32,500 nt of DNA from Glandiceps talaboti (lineage: Eukaryota > Hemichordata > Enteropneusta > Spengelidae), in NCBI RefSeq assembly GCF_964340395.1, contig NC_135551.1, positions 22,331,003 to 22,363,502 on the forward strand. The letters are read 5' to 3'. Positions 26,111-32,500 of this stretch are shown piece by piece; position 1 is the first letter of the stretch, and the number at the start of each line of letters is the position of its first letter. The translations under genes and the position numbers were made by a program. The notes below the pieces were generated by a model. It was not told the origin of the DNA. It saw only the letters and a list, made by a program, of their open reading frames with translations, and ran no database searches.

Positions 26111-27151
26111 CTTTAAAAAGAAAATAATGTTTATTGGGAAAATATATACAACCATCAATTCCAGGCTTACATTATGAGTATAAAGTTATAATTATATTAT
26201 GGTAATAACAATAACAACAAATATAATAGGTTAGAGTATTCTTAAGCCTTGACAATACCTCGTAAATCATACCCACCAGTGTACAATAATGAAGACATAA
26301 AAGTTAACTACTCGCATACACGAAGAAATTCAAAATCTGAATAGTATTACGAATATAAACATACTTAATGTTCAATTCCAAGGGTATCTTTTTTCCACGA
26401 AGGTTTGCATACCGACGAGGCGTTTCAATTAAGCAATATTGTTGTGGGTTTGGGGCGATTTGTGAAGCCCTAGTATCGTACAGGCGGGTCAAAATTACGA
26501 CAGCCTTTGGGATTGTTGTATGTAATATGATTACAACGGAGGAAATATTTTCGCCGATACGGGTGTGTGTGATGTGGTAAGCTGAGTGTCGACTGTTGGA
26601 AACTTTTACCCCAGAAATGTATCCATCACGATGTAGACAGGCTACAGAAAATTAGGCAGAAATACAACTAATAATCAAGATACACTGGAATGTGCGGGGG
26701 CATTGCGCTAAAGACTGGACCTATCCAACCAAGTCATGTTTTGCCAAAGTAGGACATTAGGCATCAATATGTTTTTCCAGTTAGTTAGGAGGTGAAAAAT
26801 ACTAAATGGAAAACACGCATTTTGTTTACGCTCCCTAACAAAAGGAGTGTTGCAGTTATCGAACCGTCAGATCCCCAGAGATTCATTGCAAATTTTACGA
26901 TCAAAATATCTCTGCAAGGCCTCACAACCACTCGACACTATATATAATGTCGAACGAACGTTGTAAAGCTTTTAACTACATTACCTTGGCAACCCTTTCG
27001 AAAGGATAATGCCCTTGCTATATATCTGTATGTCTTCGGAATTAGGCAAGGTCTTTGCACAAGGCGAGTGGTTCCACAGTATATTTTCTACATATGAACT
27101 TGGTCTTTGAAGGTCAGGGTCAAATGATGCAGATTTAGACCGTTTAATCTC

Positions 27152-28305
27152 GATATCTTATGGTGTCCAATCCATGACAAAATTACAACTCCTCATTTTG
27201 CTATTCTTATTTCAATTTTACAATCTGTAAGTCAAGTGTATCAGCGCATTTCGAATATCCAAATTCAAATTTGTTATGTTAATTGTGAAATCAAATTTAG
27301 AACACTAAGATTGAAGGTAGTGATGTTGATTTGTAAGATAAAATGTTGAACTGAGAAATAGAATGTTGAACTGTGAAATACAATGTTGAACTGAGAAATA
27401 GAATTTCGAATAGTGGAACCCTGAAATCAAATGTGTAACTGTGAAATTGGGTTTAGAAGAATGAGTAGTAGTTGAATGAAACAGGAAGCAGAGTAATCGA
27501 ATGTCGAACTGTACAATAAAATACAGAATTAAACATGGAAAATAGAATACAAAATTAAAAAATGGAAAGTTGAGTTGTAAAATTTCATTCAGAAATGAAA
27601 GTTCAGTTGTTTAAAGGTGATTCAAAATGCTCACATTCACTATCGCTAATTTGCTAGACGACATGTTTGTGAAATGCATTCTGGTTTTAAAACTTTTCAA
27701 AAGCGTCTGCAAACACCTTAAAATGACCCTTTTTCAGTCACTTCCCTTCGGATTTACTTCGAGAGTTTTCGGGTATTTCCGGTCCCACCTAGACCACGGG
27801 ATTTTATGACGTCATAAAGAGACATGGATAGCACGTAGCCTATGGCGAGCGTAGTCACTAGGTGAACAAAACTCAACAGCATTGTGACAAAATACATTGC
27901 TAGTGGTTGTAACAGACATCAGTAAACAAAAACTACACTCTACATGTCTTATTAACCAACATTTACCGATATTTACTCACACTTTCTGACTAATTGGCAG
28001 TGTCTGTGGGTATAAATGCTAAAATATGATCTCCCCATATTATGGCAAAATAAATCAAAAACGGCTAGACTAGATATATATAAACACTTGTAATGTCGCG
28101 TGTTTCACACTCATTGACTTTTATTTATCTGATTTTTTTATTATTTGCCGACAAGAAGCATTACGATACCGTGGTGACGTTTGACGGCATCCCCGGGCCA
28201 AGGACGGCATATTTTAGCCCAATCGTACTCGCGTCGCCTTTTGAACAGTGCATTTAACAACAAAGTAAACATATTTCATCTCGAATAAATATACTAGCTA
28301 TTAGA
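27152..28305 (+). repeat. Left arm of a 3.1 kb long inverted repeat
   Basis: Two segments match the right arm in reverse complement: 27152-27223 (gatatcttatggtgtccaat...) and 27611-28305. From 27611 to about 28060 the arms look identical except for one A in a run. The inner 240 bp has several substitutions and indels. The non-matching middle (27224-27610) contains three exact-period 20-bp units (aatgttgaactgagaaatag at 27342, 27362 and 27382). The identical 60-residue ORF seen in both arms (27627-27809 and 29844-30026) is only a by-product of the repeat. Confidence 0.92.
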
Positions 28306-29336
28306 ATACCAATGGGAAACTTCAAGAAGGTGTATCGGGACATGTGCCACAATATATTTGTTGGTCCCATAATACACTAATTGATTCGATTTGCTCCGAG
28401 CATATGGAAGTACGCTCCGAGTCATTGCATCATGTACATGTAAATGGAACTGTGACCGACCTAATTTTGTTGTCCATATATAAAATGAGACTGACCTGCA
28501 AATTTTTCACAGTTTTCGTTGTGGTCTTGTATTGCCACATGTTTGGCTTGTGAACACAAGTTTACATCTATTATTGTCTAGGGCGTAATACTCTAGTCCG
28601 AGTCTGAAACCCATATAAAACCTAAGAAACTCGCATTCGGATCGGACAGAACAGAAGTAGGTCTCATCGACTTGTTGGGGACTCGAATTATTGCTTGTTT
28701 TTATCACGGTACACAGGTGATTATTATATATCGGTAGAGGGGTAGTGTTGTCAAGTTTTGTGCAGTCACCGCGGCCGCGGCAGTAAGCTCATACTAGGCC
28801 GCCGATCAAAGCTGAAGCAGTGTATGTACAATGTACGTATGGAATCGGGAGAGCACAGCGCACATTCGTGTCGGGTTAAATTTATCCACGTGTTGATGTA
28901 ATCCATATTTATCAATCAGATATATTGTAAAATTCTGCAAGTCGTACAGAAATAACGTCTCTAAAACAAACCCTGAGAAACGGGACCGGACGTGGCTAGC
29001 CAAGTATCTAGTTGCAGGCTTTCTTTCATAACCATGTGCTGGGGTCACGACCTTGATTGCCGACGTCAATATTGTCCAATCGTATTTGATATCATGAACA
29101 CATCGCGATATTTGATTTGTTGGTTTCCTAAACTGTACACTTCGAATACCATGATTCGTTACAGAATTCTTCTAATGAATATTAAATAGGCTTGTTGCAT
29201 TAAATTAAGTGATATCGCAACAAGGGAAACCATACAAGTTTTCTTCCAGACGAGTTGCTAAAGTCATGTAAATGACAACACTAAACTCACGAAATTTCCT
29301 CAATTCTTTACAATTTTATTGCTGATGATATGGCAA
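28306..29336. other. 1.03 kb spacer of the long inverted repeat
   Basis: Unique sequence between the arms, with several short frames but no recognised protein. It contains a CpG-rich 12-bp palindrome (ccgcggccgcgg, 28769-28780) unusual for this AT-rich window. If the inverted repeat is a transposon, this would be its internal region, but no transposase motif is visible. Confidence 0.6.
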
Positions 29337-30250
29337 TCTAATAGCTAGTATATTTATTCAAGATAAATATGTTTACTTTGTTGCTAAATGCGCCGTTCAA
29401 AAGGCGACATCAGTGAGTATAGTCGAGTATAGTGGGCTAGTATAGTGGGCTATAATATGCTGTCGACGCCATGCCTGTCGAAGATATTGTAATGCTTCTC
29501 CTCGGCAAATAATAAAAAAAATCAGATAAATAAATTGAAACACGCGAGCGACATTACAAGTGTTTATGTATATCTACACTGTAGTCTAGCCGTTTTGATT
29601 TATTTTGCCATAATATGGGGAGATCATATTTTAGCATTTATACCCACAGACACTGCCAATTAGTCAGAAAGTGTGAGTAAATATCGGTAAATGTTGGTTA
29701 ATAAGACATGTAGAGTGTAGTTTTTGTTTACTGATGTCTGTTACAACCACTAGCAATGTATTTTGTCACAATGCTGTTGAGTTTTGTTCACCTAGTGACT
29801 ACGCTCGCCATAGGCTACGTGCTATCCATGTCTCTTTATGACGTCATAAAATCCCGTGGTCTAGGTGGGACCGGAAATACCCGAAAACTCTCGAAGTAAA
29901 TCCGAAGGGAAGTGACTGAAAAAGGGTCATTTTAAGGTGTTTGCAGACGCTTTTGAAAAGTTTTAAAACCAGAATGCATTTCACAAACATGTCGTCTAGC
30001 AAATTAGCGATAGTGAATGTGAGCATTTTGAATCACCTTTAATTGCATTCAGTTTTGGAATGACGAACTGTAAAATGGAATATAGAACAGAAAAATAGAT
30101 ATTTGAGTTGTAAAATTGAAATAAGAATTGGAATGACGAATTGTAAAATGGAATATAGAACAGAAAATAGATATTTGGGTTGTAAAATTGAAATAAGAAT
30201 AGCAAAATGAGGAGTTGTAATTTTGTCATGGATTGGACACCATAAATATC
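29337..30250 (-). repeat. Right arm of the 3.1 kb long inverted repeat
   Basis: The reverse complement of 29337-30042 matches 27611-28305, and 30180-30250 matches 27152-27223. The middle part, 30043-30179, instead falls largely within two 73-bp tandem units (listed separately). The outer ends carry ggtgtccaatccatgac and its complement. Confidence 0.92.
30055..30199. repeat. 73-bp tandem repeat, 2 copies
   Basis: ttggaatgacgaa(c/t)tgtaaa... starts at 30055 and again at 30128, differing by a few substitutions and one deleted A. Read on the minus strand, the outer copy merges into the terminal segment of the inverted repeat. Confidence 0.9.
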
Positions 30251-31039
30251 TTACTATTTAGATGAACTAGAGATGTATGATACCTTGAATTTCCATAGAA
30301 GTATTTTCTACACTTAAAAACAGCTTAAAGCTCAGTTACCATTACCTTTGTCTAATTCCACCATTGTATCATTGATTACATCATGATCATCTTTGTATTA
30401 ATGAAAGCTATTTGCTTCAAAGGGACAGTTATTTGCATAATGTCTATGATTGGGGTTATACATATCGTATGCCTATATACTCAACAGATGACCTTGGTAT
30501 TTAAAGGCCAAGGTCAAATGATGCATGTCATGAAAGACATATAGATACATGACAGTTTTTACTATATATCATGTTTCAGATGACAATATTAGAATGCATG
30601 GGAAATTATTTGGCTATGGAATCATGTTAAGCTTAATTAGTGTTTGCATTGACAAATGAATTTAGAAATTGGCAAACTGTCTGTTTATTTTTAATTTTCC
30701 CCTGCAAGGTGTCCTTGAGATGTTTTAAGCAGTCACGAACAACATTTACAGATATACATAAAATGTCACTGTCTAATTGGTAGCGAAGGTAATCTAAAGT
30801 TTACTATTTCTAAGTTACAACATAAAGAAGTTGTTTGGAGTTATATAAGTGTCCTAAGCTAGGAAGAACTCGACAAACTCTCTTTCTTAAATAAAATTTA
30901 TTAACACTGTCTATGTTGAAAGTATACGAATGTACGTTTACACATAATTTTCTTAATCCCAATTTAGAACGGAAACTGAGTTGGTAAAAACTATAAGGTT
31001 GCCACGGTAACTATTCTGAAGGCTTGATGCTACCTTTTT

Positions 31040-31460
31040 AGGCTTTATACGACATGTGTGCTTATTATAGTTGACGTACATACCAAATTTAGCAGAATTG
31101 AAGTGTGCATTCTTTTGATATGGCTTAATTACTGAAAATAATTAATTATACAAATTACTCATTAAAACTGAAAACTTCCCCAACTGGCTCCATATGACAT
31201 GTGTGGTTTCGTATGGTAGATGTATGTACCAAACATTTCGAAGTGTGCATTCTTTAGATATAGCTTATAATTAATTACTGAAAATAACGCAAATTATTCA
31301 ATAAAACCATAAACTACATCAACAACCTTTGCAGGACATATGCGCTTTGTTATGGTTAACATACGTACCAAGTTATATTGAATTTGAAGTATGCATACTT
31401 ACGATATAGCCAAAGTACTAAAAGCTATCAGTTATGCAAATTATCAATAATATTTAATGT
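31040..31460 (+). repeat. Three degenerate ~140-bp tandem units
   Basis: Each unit runs through GACATGTGTG or GACATATGCG, a TATGGT-GTA block, GTACCAA, GAAGTGTGCATTCTT or a variant, GATATAGCTTA, and GCAAATTA-TCA. Units start near 31040, 31188 and 31332. They are followed by about 100 bp of unique sequence (ggaagatgtgtagcaaggtt, gagatatcgtgtcc) and then the tetranucleotide array. Tandem core repeats beside an ACAT/ACAG array resemble the layout of pearl/CvA-type non-autonomous Helentron-like elements of molluscs. Confidence 0.7.
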
Positions 31461-31566
31461 CCATTGGATATTTACCAAAATCTAATCATTTTTTTTTCGT
31501 TAGCATATGGAAGATGTGTAGCAAGGTTCTTAGGAATATGTGCAGTAGTTTATGAGATATCGTGTC

Positions 31567-31734
31567 CATACATACATACATACATACATACATACATACA
31601 TACATACATACATACATAGTATACATATAAACATACATACATACATACATGCATGCATGCATGCATGCATGCATGCATGCATGCATGCATACATACATAC
31701 ATACATACATACATACATACATACATACACAGAC

Positions 31735-31799
<65 letters not shown>

Positions 31800-31800
31800 A

Positions 31801-31833
<33 letters not shown>

Positions 31834-31840
31834 GGCAGAC
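31567..31840. repeat. Compound tetranucleotide array (CATA/GCAT/CAGA)
   Basis: CATA units (31567-31618), an interruption (gtatacatataa), CATA, then GCAT units (31649-31689), CATA again, and CAGA units (31733-31840). ORFs on both strands (CLSV, DRQT and HACM repeats) are artefacts of stop-free repeats. Confidence 0.97.
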
Positions 31841-32046
31841 AAAAGTATAACATTAAACTTACCCTTACGAGAGGTAAAATGATAGCATTAGGTAAAAGAT
31901 GTCAATAACAATCATAAAATGTACTACTTTGTAGCAATCTCGCCCCATAGAAATGATACTGCTATCACCTAAAATTGTAAACTTTCAAAACAAATCAACA
32001 AACTTACGAAATTGGAGGATATTATGTACATTTCGAATTATCTTAC

Positions 32047-32233
32047 CATCTGTAATTTCTTGTGCTATTTTATCCAAGAAAACAGGAAAGGCATCAAGCT
32101 GATATATAGGTGCTAGTATTTCAAATGGGAGATCGTCCATAGCCTCATTTGAAGTGCCCCTGCATGGTTCATAGTCACCTTCTCTTGCCCTGAGGCCAAC
32201 AAACTCTCCAAATTTGACTACCCAATTTCCCAT
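32047..32233 (-). CDS. DED-NACHT protein, exon 1: N-terminus and DED helix 1 (residues 1-63)
   Basis: The ATG at 32233 has a strong context (ACA ATG G: A at -3, G at +4). An in-frame TAG lies 27 bases upstream of the ATG in the unspliced sequence, so this is the natural start, although an acceptor-like ttttcttag ends there and could mark a 5'-untranslated exon boundary. The exon reads MGNWVVKFGEF... then AFPVFLDKIAQEITD and ends with ACA GAT G at a consensus donor (gtaaga), phase 1. Residues 47-62 fit DED helix 1 (F-x-x-F-L-x-K-I-A-x-E-I-T-D). Residues 1-45 are not a recognised domain. MGNWV does not have the usual Ser or Thr at position 6 of a myristoylation site. The link to exon 2 is inferred from phase and domain continuity across 5.9 kb. 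Confidence 0.72.
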
Positions 32234-32500
32234 TGTAACAAAGGAAGAGTCCTTATATACCTAAGAAAATCTGGAATAACAAATAAATGCGAAGCTTCAC
32301 ATTTCTTTTACTACTTGCCTGAAAACATGGTACCATTTTCAAAATGATACCAAGTGAACCATACCAAAAATGCCGAATTTTCATTGTGGACATGGTTGAT
32401 AATTTTCAATATGTAGCTGACTCAAGTTTGATAGTATACACGGTTGACTAAACTGGCAGCAATGCTGTGTTAGACAACCACACCAATTATTTCAATATCA
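32234..32500 (-). other. 5' region of the DED-NACHT gene
   Basis: A TATATAAG match sits about 18-25 bases upstream of the ATG, too close to act as a TATA box for this start. No other core-promoter element is evident. The window ends before any further upstream exon could be seen. Confidence 0.35.

Larger units (their letters stand above)
26111..32046 (-). other. Intron 1 of the DED-NACHT gene (5.9 kb, repeat-filled)
   Basis: Donor G|gtaaga at 32046 and acceptor ttttaaag at 26111, phase 1. The intron interrupts the DED between helices 1 and 2. It holds the 3.1 kb long inverted repeat (27152-30250), the ~140-bp tandem units (31040-31460) and the tetranucleotide array (31567-31840). A short motif with ggtcaaatgatgca occurs in the same orientation at about 27100-27131 and 30491-30524, just outside the two ends of the inverted repeat. 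No other coding sequence is recognised. Confidence 0.72.

Noticed and set aside
27627-30026. Identical 60-residue ORFs on opposite strands, at first sight a duplicated small gene
   Set aside because: They are the two arms of one long inverted repeat; the ORF is short, unrecognised and explained by DNA identity.
32251-32258. TATATAAG as a TATA box for the DED-NACHT gene
   Set aside because: It is only about 18-25 bases from the ATG, so transcription would start near or after the start codon.

Overview
The window is animal (metazoan) nuclear DNA, not microbial. It has spliced genes with GT-AG introns, a death-effector-domain/NACHT immune-receptor gene, a decayed CR1/L2-like LINE, MITE-like elements and very long simple-sequence arrays. 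DED-NACHT receptors, tetranucleotide satellites and this type of LINE fit an invertebrate deuterostome or lophotrochozoan. The sequence alone does not fix the species.

Layout. From 1 to about 18.3 kb the window is mostly non-coding and repeat-laden. It holds a perfect hairpin, a C-rich tract, AT dinucleotide arrays, a foldback element (3.49-3.82 kb), GAGT arrays (4.6-5.05 kb) and one attractive isolated first coding exon (5751-5839). A compound tetranucleotide array follows, then an apparently non-coding 3.4 kb block (8.4-11.8 kb) bracketed by inverted copies of a 24-bp repeat. Next come a tetranucleotide satellite with higher-order units (12.0-12.55 kb), two copies of a TA-flanked MITE, and more arrays at 15.0-15.8 kb. 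A two-exon plus-strand gene (18311-20467) encodes a 283-residue, cysteine-rich, basic protein that I do not recognise.

The minus strand from 32233 to 23731 carries the best-supported gene, a three-exon DED-NACHT (NLR-type) protein of 579 residues. Intron 1 (5.9 kb) splits the DED itself. That intron contains a 3.1 kb long inverted repeat with almost identical central arms, and near its 5' end a run of about 140-bp degenerate tandem units followed by ATAC/GCAT/ACAG arrays. Just 3' of the stop codon lies a frameshifted LINE reverse-transcriptase relic in the same orientation. The protein has no LRR or WD40 sensor region in the readable ORF.

The two gene models show no functional link. The most noteworthy signals are the split-DED NLR with a long dsRNA-capable intron, the 8.2-11.96 kb inverted-repeat-bounded block, and the unrecognised cysteine-rich gene. 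All gene models come from reading frames and splice signals only, without transcripts or database searches.
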